From positions 1-64,000 of the forward strand of contig JBPOFK010000002.1 of the NCBI GenBank assembly GCA_051252095.1: a stretch of DNA of 64,000 nt, in the 5' to 3' direction. Positions 1 to 8,385 of this stretch are shown piece after piece. Source of the DNA: GCA-2401735 sp051252095. GTDB taxonomy: Bacteria; Pseudomonadota; Gammaproteobacteria; Burkholderiales; Methylophilaceae. The position numbers and the translations under genes are program-made. Under the pieces are notes generated by a model. The model saw only the letters and a program-made list of their open reading frames with translations. It had not been told where the DNA came from and did not search any database. Numbering within the stretch: position 1 is the stretch's first letter; each line of letters starts with the position of its first letter.

Positions 1-7
1 CAATGTA

Positions 8-607
8 TTGCTACTCAAATTATTTATTTATTCCACATTTGTGATTGCTGGCGATTTAAGCATCCAAGTGAACGATGATCAAGGGAAGCCATTAAAGGAT
101 GCGGTAGTTTATATAGAAGGTAATCATTTAAAAGATGCGAATAAAAAATCACAACAGGATATTGTTCAGAAAGGCAAACAATTTAATCCACTCGTAACCG
201 TTATACAAACGGGTTCGAAAATTAATTTTCCTAATCAAGACAGGGTTAGACATCATGTGTATTCATTTTCGCCAGCAAAGAAATTTGAATTGAAACTTTA
301 CTCTGGTGTACCTGCCACGCCTGTTTTATTTGATCAAGCTGGTACGGTGGTATTAGGCTGTAATATTCATGACAACATGTTGGCTTATGTCTATATCGTT
401 GATACACCATGGTTTGCGAAAAGCAATCAAGATGGTTTGGCAACATTCACTGATGTGCCTAATGGGGCACAGACGATAAGCGTTTGGCACTATGCATTAA
501 GAGAGGAAGGCGTGCCTGTTAAGCAGAAAGTAAATCTAGACTCAAACAACCAGCAACTGTCCATTGCACTTGATATTAACCCGACTTCACTTGTCGTGGG
601 TAAGTAA
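8..607 (+). CDS. Cupredoxin-like 'methylamine utilization' exported protein (5' end possibly outside window)
   Basis: The first in-frame start in the window is a TTG at position 8, but the frame is open to the window edge, so the true start may lie upstream. A hydrophobic stretch at residues 2-15 looks like a signal peptide or its end. The body has a plastocyanin-like pattern of possible copper ligands: His82/His83 in RHHVYSF, then Cys118, His121 and Met124 in GCNIHDNM. Exported proteins of this kind are often annotated as methylamine utilization proteins and sit beside GGDEF/EAL genes, as here (5 bp to the next gene). The copper role is inferred from the motif; the physiological role is unknown. 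Confidence 0.7.
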   Translation: MLLKLFIYSTFVIAGDLSIQVNDDQGKPLKDAVVYIEGNHLKDANKKSQQDIVQKGKQFNPLVTVIQTGSKINFPNQDRVRHHVYSFSPAKKFELKLYSGVPATPVLFDQAGTVVLGCNIHDNMLAYVYIVDTPWFAKSNQDGLATFTDVPNGAQTISVWHYALREEGVPVKQKVNLDSNNQQLSIALDINPTSLVVGK

Positions 608-612
608 AGCGA

Positions 613-2979
613 ATGAAATTTAAAACCATCCAAAGCCAAATAATCGTAACCTTCGTAACGATTATTATTGGTATCCAACTCATTGGTTTGATTCCTCTCG
701 AACGGAGTATTAATGAGAATGCTTATAGATCTGCTGAACAAGATCTAAAAGTTGGTGAGGGTGTTTTTAAAAATATTCTGGAACAAAATACTGCTAATTT
801 AAAGCAAGGTGCAAAAATACTGGCTGCTGATTATGGTTTTAGAGCTTCTGCAGCAAGTAATGATAGCCAAACTATCATTTCAGCTTTAAACAATCATCAA
901 GACCGTATTAGTGCCGATATAGCCATATTTTATTCAAAGTCGACTGATGACACCATTGTGTCAGGTAGCTTATCAAAAGTGGATGCTAGAAATGCGTTAA
1001 ATTATTTAATTGCTACTTATGATAGTGAGAGCACTGCGCTAGATTTTGAAATCTTTAATGGAATACCTTATCAACTAGTTGCCGTACCCGTAAAAGCGCC
1101 ATTAGTCATTGGTTGGGTCGTGATGGGTTTTAAAATTGATAATACCTTGGCGATTAAATTACAAAAAATCACAAATCTACAAGTTACCTTTATTCAGAAG
1201 ACAGAACGTAATCAATGGGCTGCTGCAGGCAGTACGCTGAGCAATCATCAATCAGAGCTATTAGTCAGTAGCTTTGTTAACAATTATCAACACAAAAACC
1301 AAGACCATAAGCTTGAAATTCAAATTGAGGATGAGTTATATGACACCTCAGCTATTTTCCTGCATAAAAATAAAAAGCTGATTGTCGCTGTATTACAGCA
1401 GTCGTTGACAGAAGCGACTGCTAGTTATGCCTCTTTAAAAAATAACTTAATTATAATTGTCATCATTGGTCTGATTATTTTTACCATAGCCACCATTTGG
1501 CTATCAAAGTATATAACTGCGCCTATCAAGGCAATATCAAATACTGCTAAACAGCTTGAAATTGGTAATTATGATATTGAAGTTAAAACAAACAGACAAG
1601 ATGAGATTGGTGTTTTAAGTCAGTCGTTTAATTCCATGCGAGAAGCAATTGCACTGCGAGAAAAGGAAGTAACACGATTGGCTTTTTGGGATGAAATTAC
1701 AGGATTAAAAAATCGTGTGGCATTTGCATATGATGTCAAAAAGGCTATAGAGCAACATGATCAGTCAACCTTCGCAGTGCTTGTTTTTAACATTGATCGG
1801 TTTAAAGTCATCAATAAAATTTTAGGTAGGAAATTTGGGGATAAAGTACTTAAAATAGTCGGACAGAAACTTTTAAACGGAATAAGAAAATCATCAGATC
1901 TTGTTGCTAGAATCGGTGCGGATGAGTATGGCTTATTATTAACTGACGCAACAATTGAAGATGGCTTTTTGATTGCAAAAAATATACTAAGCATTTTTGA
2001 TCAACCATTGACAGTTAAAGGTCAAAAAATAGACATTAGGATGTCTGTTGGCATTGCCGTCTACCCTGAGCATGGTAAGCATAATGAGACTTTACTTAAC
2101 CATGCAGAAACAGCATTGCAAGTGTCAAAAGTGAAAAAGTCTGGCATTGTTCTGTACGATTCCATTTTTGAGAAAGAAGCTGAAGCGAATTTAACACTAT
2201 CGACAGAGTTAAAGAAAGCAGTGATTGAAAATGAGTTTTTGCTTTTTTTACAACCTAAAGTCAATATTAGCAACAAAGCTGTGGATGCAGCAGAAGCGCT
2301 GATCCGTTGGCAGCATCCCGAGAGAGGGATGGTTTTTCCGGATCAATTCATTCCATTTGCCGAAGAAGTCGGTGTGGTTCCGTTAATTACACATTGGATG
2401 TTAAAACAAGCTTGTAGAGCACACGTGGCATTGAAGAAAAAGGGTGTTCCTTTGCAAATAGCGGTGAATATTTCGACAAGAGATTTAATTGATCAAGAAT
2501 TGCCCAATACCATCAAACGTTTATTTTTCGAACATAAAGTGGGGCCAGAAGCCATTAGTTTGGAAATAACAGAAAGTAGTGTGATGGACGACCCAGTTCT
2601 TTCAGAACAAACGTTGATTAAGCTAGCAGACATGGGACTAAAAATATCAATTGATGATTATGGAACTGGGTATTCATCATTGACTTACCTGAAAAAGTTA
2701 CCAGTAGAAGAGTTGAAAATTGACAAATCATTTGTATTGAAAGTCGATCAAAATGAGCATGATGCTACTATCGTTCGCTCTACGATTGATTTAGGTCATA
2801 ACTTGAATTTAAAAGTGGTTGCCGAAGGGATTGAAAATGAGGCCTCATGGCAGATGCTTAGTCAGATGGGTTGTGATATCGGGCAGGGTTACTTCATGGC
2901 AAAGCCGATGTCAGCGGATGATTTCGAGGCGTGGCATATCAACTGGCATCGTACGCCTGAAAAAATTAAAACGGCATAA
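613..2979 (+). CDS. Membrane GGDEF/EAL cyclic-di-GMP protein with periplasmic sensor and HAMP
   Basis: This 788-residue inner-membrane receptor has a first membrane helix near residues 8-28, a periplasmic sensor of about 245 residues, a second helix near 277-298 and a HAMP linker to about 350. The GGDEF domain (about 355-510) has DEITGLKNR but the signature reads GADEY (435-439), so cyclase activity is doubtful. The EAL domain (about 530-775) keeps EALIRW (from 561), the Asn of VNIS, the Glu of EITES, DDYGTGYSSL, the Lys of KIDKSF, the Glu of AEGIE and GQGY, so it is predicted to be an active c-di-GMP phosphodiesterase. It follows the cupredoxin-like gene by 5 bp, suggesting that the exported protein acts with the periplasmic sensor domain. 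Confidence 0.93.
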   Translation: MKFKTIQSQIIVTFVTIIIGIQLIGLIPLERSINENAYRSAEQDLKVGEGVFKNILEQNTANLKQGAKILAADYGFRASAASNDSQTIISALNNHQDRISADIAIFYSKSTDDTIVSGSLSKVDARNALNYLIATYDSESTALDFEIFNGIPYQLVAVPVKAPLVIGWVVMGFKIDNTLAIKLQKITNLQVTFIQKTERNQWAAAGSTLSNHQSELLVSSFVNNYQHKNQDHKLEIQIEDELYDTSAIFLHKNKKLIVAVLQQSLTEATASYASLKNNLIIIVIIGLIIFTIATIWLSKYITAPIKAISNTAKQLEIGNYDIEVKTNRQDEIGVLSQSFNSMREAIALREKEVTRLAFWDEITGLKNRVAFAYDVKKAIEQHDQSTFAVLVFNIDRFKVINKILGRKFGDKVLKIVGQKLLNGIRKSSDLVARIGADEYGLLLTDATIEDGFLIAKNILSIFDQPLTVKGQKIDIRMSVGIAVYPEHGKHNETLLNHAETALQVSKVKKSGIVLYDSIFEKEAEANLTLSTELKKAVIENEFLLFLQPKVNISNKAVDAAEALIRWQHPERGMVFPDQFIPFAEEVGVVPLITHWMLKQACRAHVALKKKGVPLQIAVNISTRDLIDQELPNTIKRLFFEHKVGPEAISLEITESSVMDDPVLSEQTLIKLADMGLKISIDDYGTGYSSLTYLKKLPVEELKIDKSFVLKVDQNEHDATIVRSTIDLGHNLNLKVVAEGIENEASWQMLSQMGCDIGQGYFMAKPMSADDFEAWHINWHRTPEKIKTA

Positions 2980-2991
2980 TCATTATGATAA

Positions 2992-3019
2992 AAGAATACC
3001 CGCATAAGCGGGCATTCTT
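2992..3019. terminator. Bidirectional terminator hairpin between GGDEF/EAL gene and katG
   Basis: The stem pairs AAGAAT with ATTCTT and CCCGC with GCGGG, with one A/C mismatch and an ATAA loop. It lies 12 bp past the end of the plus-strand gene and 33 bp past the end of katG, which converge here. The T-tracts on both sides are weak, so efficiency is uncertain. Confidence 0.65.
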
Positions 3020-3052
3020 AATTTACACATTGATTGTATTACGTTGATGATA

Positions 3053-5242
3053 TTAAACTAAGTCAAATCGATCTGCATTCATCACCTTCACCCAAGCTTT
3101 GACAAAGTCTCTAACAAACTTCTCTTTAGCATCATCCTGTGCGTACACTTCAGCATAAGAGCGTAGTATCGAATTTGAACCAAACACGAGATCAACACGT
3201 GTTGCTGTCCATTCTATTTTGCCTGTTTTACGATGACGGATGTTATAAAGATTGTTGCCAGCAGGCTCCCATGTATAAGCCATATCCGTTAGGTTGACAA
3301 AAAAGTCATTACTCAGCGTCCCTTCATGCGCAGTGAAAACACCATGCTTTGTACCACCATGGTTAGTGCCTAAAACACGCATCCCACCAACTAAAACAGT
3401 CATTTCATGCGCCGTTAACCCCATTAATTGGGTGCGATCTAGTAATAGCTCTTCAGCAGATACAACATAATCACCTTTTAACCAATTGCGATAACCATCA
3501 TGGATTGGTTCAAGCGGTTCAAATGAGTCTGCATCAGTCATCTCTTGCGCTGCATCACCACGGCCAGATGTGAATGGCACATTAATATTGATACCAGCAT
3601 CATGTGCCGCTTTTTCAACAGCAGCCGTGCCACCAAGCACAATTAAATCTGCCATGCTTATTTTTTTACTCAAACCTGCCTGAATCCCTTCAAGTACGCT
3701 TAATGCTTTTTGTAACCGTTCAGGCTCATTACCTTCCCAATTGATTTGTGGTGTTAAACGAATGCGAGCACCATTGGCGCCGCCACGAAAATCCGAACCA
3801 CGGAAAGTACGGGCGCTATCCCAAGCGGTTGCAACAAGTTCAGACACGCTTAAGCCGCTATTGAGAATCTGTGTTTTTATCGACGCAACTTCTGCATCGC
3901 TTAGGGTGTAATCTACGCTCGGGATTGGATCTTGCCAGAGTAAATCCTCTTTGGGAACATCCGGGCCTAAATAGCGACTTTTTGGACCTAGATCACGATG
4001 CGTTAATTTAAACCACGCGCGCGCAAATACCTCAGAAAAATACGCAGGATCTTTATAAAATCGCTCGGATATCTTTCTGTAAATAGGGTCCTTAATCATT
4101 GCCATATCAGCATCTGTCATAATCGGATTATGACGAATAGACGGATTTTCTGAATCTACTGGCTTGTCTTCCTCTTTAATATTGACGGGTTCCCACTGCC
4201 AAGCGCCCGCTGGGCTTTTTTTCAACTCCCAGTCATGGTTGAGTAGCATATGGAAGTAACCATTGTCCCATTTTGTTGGCTCCGTAGTCCAAGCGCCTTC
4301 AAGCCCACTGGTAACGGTATCACTACCAAAACCTTTACCATTTTTGCTATGCCAGCCAAATCCTTGTTCATTAACATCAACGCCTTCTGGGCTTTCACCT
4401 AGTAAGGCAGCATCGCCATTACCATGACATTTGCCTATCGTATGTCCACCAGCTGTTAGTGCTACCGTTTCTTCATCATTCATCGCCATACGCGCAAACG
4501 TTTCGCGAACATCTTTGGCCGTTTTAATTGGATCTGGGTTGCCATCCACACCTTCTGGATTAACATATATGAGTCCCATCATTACAGCAGCTAGTGGATT
4601 TTCGAGGTTACGTTCACCTGAGTAACGACTATTTTCATTGTCGCTAGGTGCTAACCACTCTTTTTCTGATCCCCAATAAATGTCATTTTCTGTATGCCAG
4701 ATATCAGCGCGACCACCTGCAAATCCATACGTTTTCAAGCCTACTGATTCATAAGCAACTGTGCCTGCTAACACAATCAAATCAGCCCATGAAAGGTTAT
4801 TGCCATATTTCTTTTTGATTGGCCATAATAAACGACGTGCTTTATCGAGGTTAACGTTATCTGGCCAACTATTCAGTGGCGCAAAACGTTGATTGCCTGT
4901 GCCTGCGCCACCTCTGCCATCTGCAATACGGTAGGTTCCAGCTGCGTGCCAGGTCATGCGAACCATTAGGCCCGCATAGTTTCCCCAGTCAGCAGGCCAC
5001 CAATCTTGACTTTCGGTCATCAGCTTGTGTAAATCCTGCTTAACTGCTTCTAAATCTAGTTTTTTAAATGCTTCGGCGTAATTAAAGCTTTCGCCCAAAG
5101 GGTTCGTTTTGGTGTCATGCTGATGCAATATGTCTAAATTTAATGATTTTGGCCACCAGCTTTTATTCGTGTTGCTAGCGCCAGTGTTTCCTCCATGCAT
5201 AACCGGACATTTTCCGGATGTACTAGGTGATTTATTTTCCAT
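3053..5242 (-). CDS. katG: Catalase-peroxidase KatG
   Basis: Haem enzyme that removes H2O2 by catalase and peroxidase reactions. At 729 residues it has the usual length, with duplicated N- and C-terminal domains. The distal site is Arg95-Met-Thr-Trp98-His99. Tyr226 (GLIYVNPEG) and Met252 (ARMAMN) complete the Trp-Tyr-Met crosslink needed for catalase activity, and the proximal haem ligand is His267 in GGHTIGK. No export signal is seen, so it should be cytoplasmic. The start has a strong AAGGAG Shine-Dalgarno 7 bp upstream. It is divergent from oxyR with an OxyR-type dyad between them, so peroxide induction is likely. Confidence 0.98.
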   Translation of the reverse strand: MENKSPSTSGKCPVMHGGNTGASNTNKSWWPKSLNLDILHQHDTKTNPLGESFNYAEAFKKLDLEAVKQDLHKLMTESQDWWPADWGNYAGLMVRMTWHAAGTYRIADGRGGAGTGNQRFAPLNSWPDNVNLDKARRLLWPIKKKYGNNLSWADLIVLAGTVAYESVGLKTYGFAGGRADIWHTENDIYWGSEKEWLAPSDNENSRYSGERNLENPLAAVMMGLIYVNPEGVDGNPDPIKTAKDVRETFARMAMNDEETVALTAGGHTIGKCHGNGDAALLGESPEGVDVNEQGFGWHSKNGKGFGSDTVTSGLEGAWTTEPTKWDNGYFHMLLNHDWELKKSPAGAWQWEPVNIKEEDKPVDSENPSIRHNPIMTDADMAMIKDPIYRKISERFYKDPAYFSEVFARAWFKLTHRDLGPKSRYLGPDVPKEDLLWQDPIPSVDYTLSDAEVASIKTQILNSGLSVSELVATAWDSARTFRGSDFRGGANGARIRLTPQINWEGNEPERLQKALSVLEGIQAGLSKKISMADLIVLGGTAAVEKAAHDAGININVPFTSGRGDAAQEMTDADSFEPLEPIHDGYRNWLKGDYVVSAEELLLDRTQLMGLTAHEMTVLVGGMRVLGTNHGGTKHGVFTAHEGTLSNDFFVNLTDMAYTWEPAGNNLYNIRHRKTGKIEWTATRVDLVFGSNSILRSYAEVYAQDDAKEKFVRDFVKAWVKVMNADRFDLV

Positions 5243-5273
5243 TGTATAGCTCCTTTTTAATATTTAGCTGTTA

Positions 5274-5342
5274 TTAGTAGTGATTGGCATATGCTGCCAA
5301 TAGTTCTTTCATAATTTCGACTAGCATTTCAATTTGATTCAT
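5274..5342 (-). CDS. Candidate 22-residue small ORF directly upstream of katG
   Basis: An ATG-initiated 22-codon ORF beginning MNQIEMLVEI and ending LLAAYANHY, terminated by TAA. It has an AGGAG Shine-Dalgarno placed 7 bp ahead of the ATG and ends 31 bp before the katG start on the same strand. The peptide is predicted to be an amphipathic helix, with no signal or cysteine. It lies inside what must be the katG leader if katG is transcribed from the oxyR-katG intergenic region. It could be a leader peptide coupled to katG translation or a free small protein; no family was recognised. Confidence 0.5.
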   Translation of the reverse strand: MNQIEMLVEIMKELLAAYANHY

Positions 5343-5425
5343 TCTCAATCTCCTGACTTCATCGTTGATTAGATGCCTGACAATTATTCTAGTATGCCAA
5401 TAGTGATATGTATAATTGTATGTTT

Positions 5426-5461
5426 TGATATGATTGATAAATTTTATTTATCGATGTATCA
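5426..5461. promoter_or_regulatory. Predicted OxyR binding site in the katG-oxyR intergenic region
   Basis: A perfect 17-bp palindrome GATAAATTTTATTTATC (5436-5452) fits the GATA-N9-TATC core of OxyR sites and the T-N11-A rule of LysR-type regulators. An outer TGATA (5426-5430) and TATCA (5457-5461) extend the dyad symmetrically about almost the same centre. It lies just upstream of oxyR and about 100 bp upstream of the katG leader, consistent with oxyR autoregulation and katG activation. Confidence 0.6.
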
Positions 5462-5488
5462 TGATCCTTATTGGTAAGGAGCTTGTTG

Positions 5489-6391
5489 TTGACACTAAAT
5501 GAACTAAAATTTGTTGTAGCCGTTGCCCAAGAGCATAATTTTAGGCGCGCTGCAGAAAAATGTTTTGTGACCCAGCCAGCCCTCAGTCTAGGCATTAAAA
5601 AGCTTGAAGAGGAGCTAGGTGTTACCATATTTGAACGCAGCCGAAGCGAAGTGACGCCGACTGAAATTGGCCAAGAGCTGATTCAACAAGCCAACGTCAT
5701 ACTTGACCAAGCAATGCGTCTCAAAGAAATGGCTAAACTGGGAACTAATGCACTGGAGGGCATGTTCAAGCTTGGGATGATTCATTCGGTTGGTCCCTAT
5801 CTGCTACCAGAGATTATTCCTATTCTACGCTTAAGTGCGCCTAATATGCCGCTTGAGATTGAAGAGAATTTAACGGCCAATTTAGAGGTGCAGCTTAAGA
5901 ATGGCGTGATTGATGCAGCCGTTGTTGCATTACCTTTTGATTTGCCGGGCATTCAAACACAAACACTATATGACGAGGATTTTTCCGTAGTTGTCCCAGC
6001 CAACCATCATTGGGCAAATAGAAAACAAATTAACGCGGCTGAATTATCAGACGAGAAAGTGTTATTACTTAACAGTGGTCATTGTTTTAGTAACCAGGTG
6101 GCACAAGCGTGCCCAGAGTTATCGCGCAAAGGTGAGGTGTTGCAAGGCAACTCTTTAGAGACAATACGTAACATGGTTGCTTCAAATTTAGGTATTACGG
6201 TATTGCCAGCTGCAGCAACAGTCGCACGATACAATAACCCATTACTGAAAGTCATTCCTTTTGCAAAGCCAGTACCTACCAGACGGATTGCCATCGCTTG
6301 GCGTAAGAGCTTTGTAAGAACACAAGCCATTGAAAAATTAATTGAAGCGATTACACAAGTTAATCAAGCAATGCTGGGCAAGCCTCATTAG
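5489..6391 (+). CDS. oxyR: Hydrogen-peroxide sensor and regulator OxyR (LysR family)
   Basis: LysR-type regulator with an N-terminal winged helix-turn-helix (LNELKFVVAVAQEHNFRRAAEKC...PALSLGIKKLEEELG) and a substrate-binding-like sensor domain. The TTG at 5489 is chosen as the start because TAAGGA lies just upstream, the product then begins MTLNEL as OxyR proteins do, and the two redox cysteines in GHCFSNQVAQAC fall exactly at 199 and 208, the Escherichia coli OxyR numbers. These form the peroxide-dependent disulfide that switches OxyR to an activator. Upstream TTG codons at 5471, 5483 and 5486 are less likely. The divergent katG is the obvious target. Confidence 0.95.
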   Translation: MTLNELKFVVAVAQEHNFRRAAEKCFVTQPALSLGIKKLEEELGVTIFERSRSEVTPTEIGQELIQQANVILDQAMRLKEMAKLGTNALEGMFKLGMIHSVGPYLLPEIIPILRLSAPNMPLEIEENLTANLEVQLKNGVIDAAVVALPFDLPGIQTQTLYDEDFSVVVPANHHWANRKQINAAELSDEKVLLLNSGHCFSNQVAQACPELSRKGEVLQGNSLETIRNMVASNLGITVLPAAATVARYNNPLLKVIPFAKPVPTRRIAIAWRKSFVRTQAIEKLIEAITQVNQAMLGKPH

Positions 6392-6402
6392 AGACAGGCA
6401 AT

Positions 6403-6425
6403 AAAAAAAAGGCGCATATAGCGCC
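6403..6425 (-). terminator. Rho-independent terminator of pqqA
   Basis: On the minus strand GGCGC-TATAT-GCGCC is followed by a run of eight T (6403-6410). It lies 18 bp past the pqqA stop codon and also just after oxyR, where it may act weakly in the other direction. Confidence 0.8.
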
Positions 6426-6443
6426 TTATTGCGAATGCACGAA

Positions 6444-6515
6444 TTATTTGTTCATTACGTACATTGTTACTTCAAAACCGAAACGCATTTCTGTAGCTGC
6501 TGGTGTTGTCCACAT
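6444..6515 (-). CDS. pqqA: PQQ precursor peptide PqqA (stand-alone)
   Basis: A 23-residue peptide starting MWTTPAATEMRFGFEVTMY. It has the PqqA core E-V-T-x-Y (Glu15, Tyr19), the Glu and Tyr that PqqE crosslinks to build pyrroloquinoline quinone, the cofactor of methanol and other quinoprotein dehydrogenases. The N-terminal MW and the R-x-G-x-E spacing also match the family. The AGGAG site is correctly spaced before the ATG, and the gene has its own promoter-like elements and terminator, so it looks like a monocistronic unit. No pqqB-E genes lie in this window, so the maturation genes must be elsewhere. Confidence 0.93.
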   Translation of the reverse strand: MWTTPAATEMRFGFEVTMYVMNK

Positions 6516-6553
6516 AATATTTCTCCTAATTTGTTAGTAAACGATTGCTTAGA

Positions 6554-6582
6554 TTTATAATAACAAAATCAACTATTTGCAA
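6554..6582 (-). promoter_or_regulatory. Predicted sigma-70 promoter of pqqA
   Basis: Minus-strand TTGCAA (6577-6582) and TATAAA (6554-6559) are separated by 17 bp. They lie about 40 bp upstream of the pqqA ATG. The spacing is ideal but both hexamers are imperfect. Confidence 0.5.
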
Positions 6583-6628
6583 CATGTGTAAACTGATGAA
6601 ACTGAGCTAGTGATTTTCATTAGTCTAC

Positions 6629-7504
6629 TTAGTAATGCAATAGCATTCGATAGCCAGCTACTTCAGTATCCTGAACATGCAATGCCAAGTGAATCATGAC
6701 AACCTCATCAGCTGATATCCCATTTTCAATTGTTTTATCGGCAGCAACATAGTGCTCAGGCAGCAATAGTTTTTTAATGACAACTTGATCGTTAAAGTCT
6801 GTCAGCGTTAATTCGATGTTAGGGTAAACTTGAGCATAGTTAGCACTATTTTTAAGAGAGCTAGTGAAATTGATAACAGACTGATAATAATCATCTTCTT
6901 GCATATCTGAGTCGCCAATCGTAATCAGATCGAGATTTTTTGGTAACCCAATTGTGCATTTAAGATAGGTACAAGCTTGCACCAACAATGGCTTAAATTG
7001 TGGATACTCGGCTGCAATTTTGATGCGTGAGTGGTAAGTAATTTGCAGTAATGCGCCAATAATTAACAGCACGCTAAAGATCACGCCTGCAGCTTTTGTG
7101 CTAGCTTTACTTGTTTTCTTGCTAGATCGACTCTTGTTAATAAAGTCATCAACGATAGGCGTAGTGTCTATATCTAACTTAGGGTTTGGTTCAGTAGATT
7201 TATTTGCTGTAGGACTCAGTTCACCAAGAAAGCTATCAGCGGAGTGGTTAGAATCAGAGATGTCATCATCTCTATTTGCGCTGATGATTATCTCTTCAAT
7301 TTCGTCATGATGCTCATTTTCTTCAACTATTGCTTGATATTCTTCTGCGCTAGTAATTTCGTCCGCGACCTCAGTCAGACGTGTCTTAGCATTAAAAATA
7401 TGTTCACAACTGCCACATTGAACTTTGCCTCTATGGGTCTTGATGAGTTCATCATTAATTAAAAAGTGCGTGTCACACTTAGGGCAGGAGGTAATATATT
7501 TCAT
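6629..7504 (-). CDS. Zinc-ribbon (MJ0042-type) and DUF3426 membrane protein
   Basis: The 291-residue protein starts with a zinc ribbon: CPKCDTHF and, 19 residues on, CGSCEHIF (about residues 8-37). An acidic low-complexity linker follows, then one membrane helix near residues 138-157 (AAGVIFSVLLIIGALLQITY) and a C-terminal DUF3426 domain. Its start overlaps the prmA stop by 4 bp. This prmA-DUF3426 pairing is common in betaproteobacteria. The function is unknown; the topology suggests a cytoplasmic zinc finger joined to a periplasmic domain. Confidence 0.85.
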   Translation of the reverse strand: MKYITSCPKCDTHFLINDELIKTHRGKVQCGSCEHIFNAKTRLTEVADEITSAEEYQAIVEENEHHDEIEEIIISANRDDDISDSNHSADSFLGELSPTANKSTEPNPKLDIDTTPIVDDFINKSRSSKKTSKASTKAAGVIFSVLLIIGALLQITYHSRIKIAAEYPQFKPLLVQACTYLKCTIGLPKNLDLITIGDSDMQEDDYYQSVINFTSSLKNSANYAQVYPNIELTLTDFNDQVVIKKLLLPEHYVAADKTIENGISADEVVMIHLALHVQDTEVAGYRMLLHY

Positions 7505-8385
7505 TTCTTAACGCCAGTAAGCAATATCCATGCATCTTTTTGTATTGGTTGGTCCATTTTAAACCATTCCGAGTAGCGAGCAAGCAACGCTTCTGTTTGC
7601 TCTTGCAGTATCCCAGAAAGCGCTATTTTACCGCCAGATTTACAATATTTTGCAAGTGCAGGCGCTAAAACCATCAATGCACTAGATAATATGTTAGCAA
7701 CGACAATATCAAAGGTCTGATTGCTAAATGCAGTTGCATCAAAAAAATCAATATCGGTATGATTTTGTTCTGCATTGAAACGGCTGGCAATGACTGCTTG
7801 TTCATCAATATCGACACCAACTACTTTTTTTGCGCCTAACTTTTGTGCTGCTATGGCTAGAATCCCAGAGCCACAACCGTAATCTAACACTGTGTTTAAA
7901 TTAGATTGCTGCGTAAGCCATTCTAAACATAAATGTGTGGTTGGGTGACTGCCAGTACCAAACGCCAGACCAGGATCCAGCACAATATTAATAGCCTCTG
8001 TATTAGGGCTCGTGTGCCAGGTTGGGACTATCCAAAGATTATCGGTAATCTTAATAGGGTCGAACTGTGCTTGGGTTGCGCGTACCCAATCTTGCTCTTC
8101 AATCGTTTCTGTTGCATAACTAAATTGTGCAATCTGCGTTGCTTCCACTAAGGCGTTCATTAAAGCAGGAACGTCGGCAAATTCCTCTAGCATTGCTGTC
8201 ACTATATTTTTTTGCCATATACCAGGTGGGGGATCACCTGGCTCTCCAAAAATGGCTTGCTCAGCGATAGTTTCGGCATGCGCATCTTCGATACTGACTG
8301 AAAGTGCGCCCAATTCCATTAGTGCGTCGCTAATGGCGTCGGCATTTTCATGATTAGCCTGTATTTTAAGTAACAGCCAAGCCAC
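7501..8385 (-). CDS. prmA: Ribosomal protein L11 methyltransferase PrmA
   Basis: SAM-dependent enzyme that trimethylates several amino groups of ribosomal protein L11. The 294-residue product has the family layout: an N-terminal L11-recognition domain (about 1-60), a linker, and a Rossmann methyltransferase domain with the SAM loop VLDYGCGSGILAIAA (about 168-182), the acidic VGVDID strand end, and the DIVVANIL catalytic-loop equivalent. GDPPPGIW at about 50 is also typical. It starts at the accC stop (1-bp overlap) and overlaps the DUF3426 gene, within the aroQ-accB-accC-prmA run. Confidence 0.96.
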   Translation of the reverse strand: MAWLLLKIQANHENADAISDALMELGALSVSIEDAHAETIAEQAIFGEPGDPPPGIWQKNIVTAMLEEFADVPALMNALVEATQIAQFSYATETIEEQDWVRATQAQFDPIKITDNLWIVPTWHTSPNTEAINIVLDPGLAFGTGSHPTTHLCLEWLTQQSNLNTVLDYGCGSGILAIAAQKLGAKKVVGVDIDEQAVIASRFNAEQNHTDIDFFDATAFSNQTFDIVVANILSSALMVLAPALAKYCKSGGKIALSGILQEQTEALLARYSEWFKMDQPIQKDAWILLTGVKK

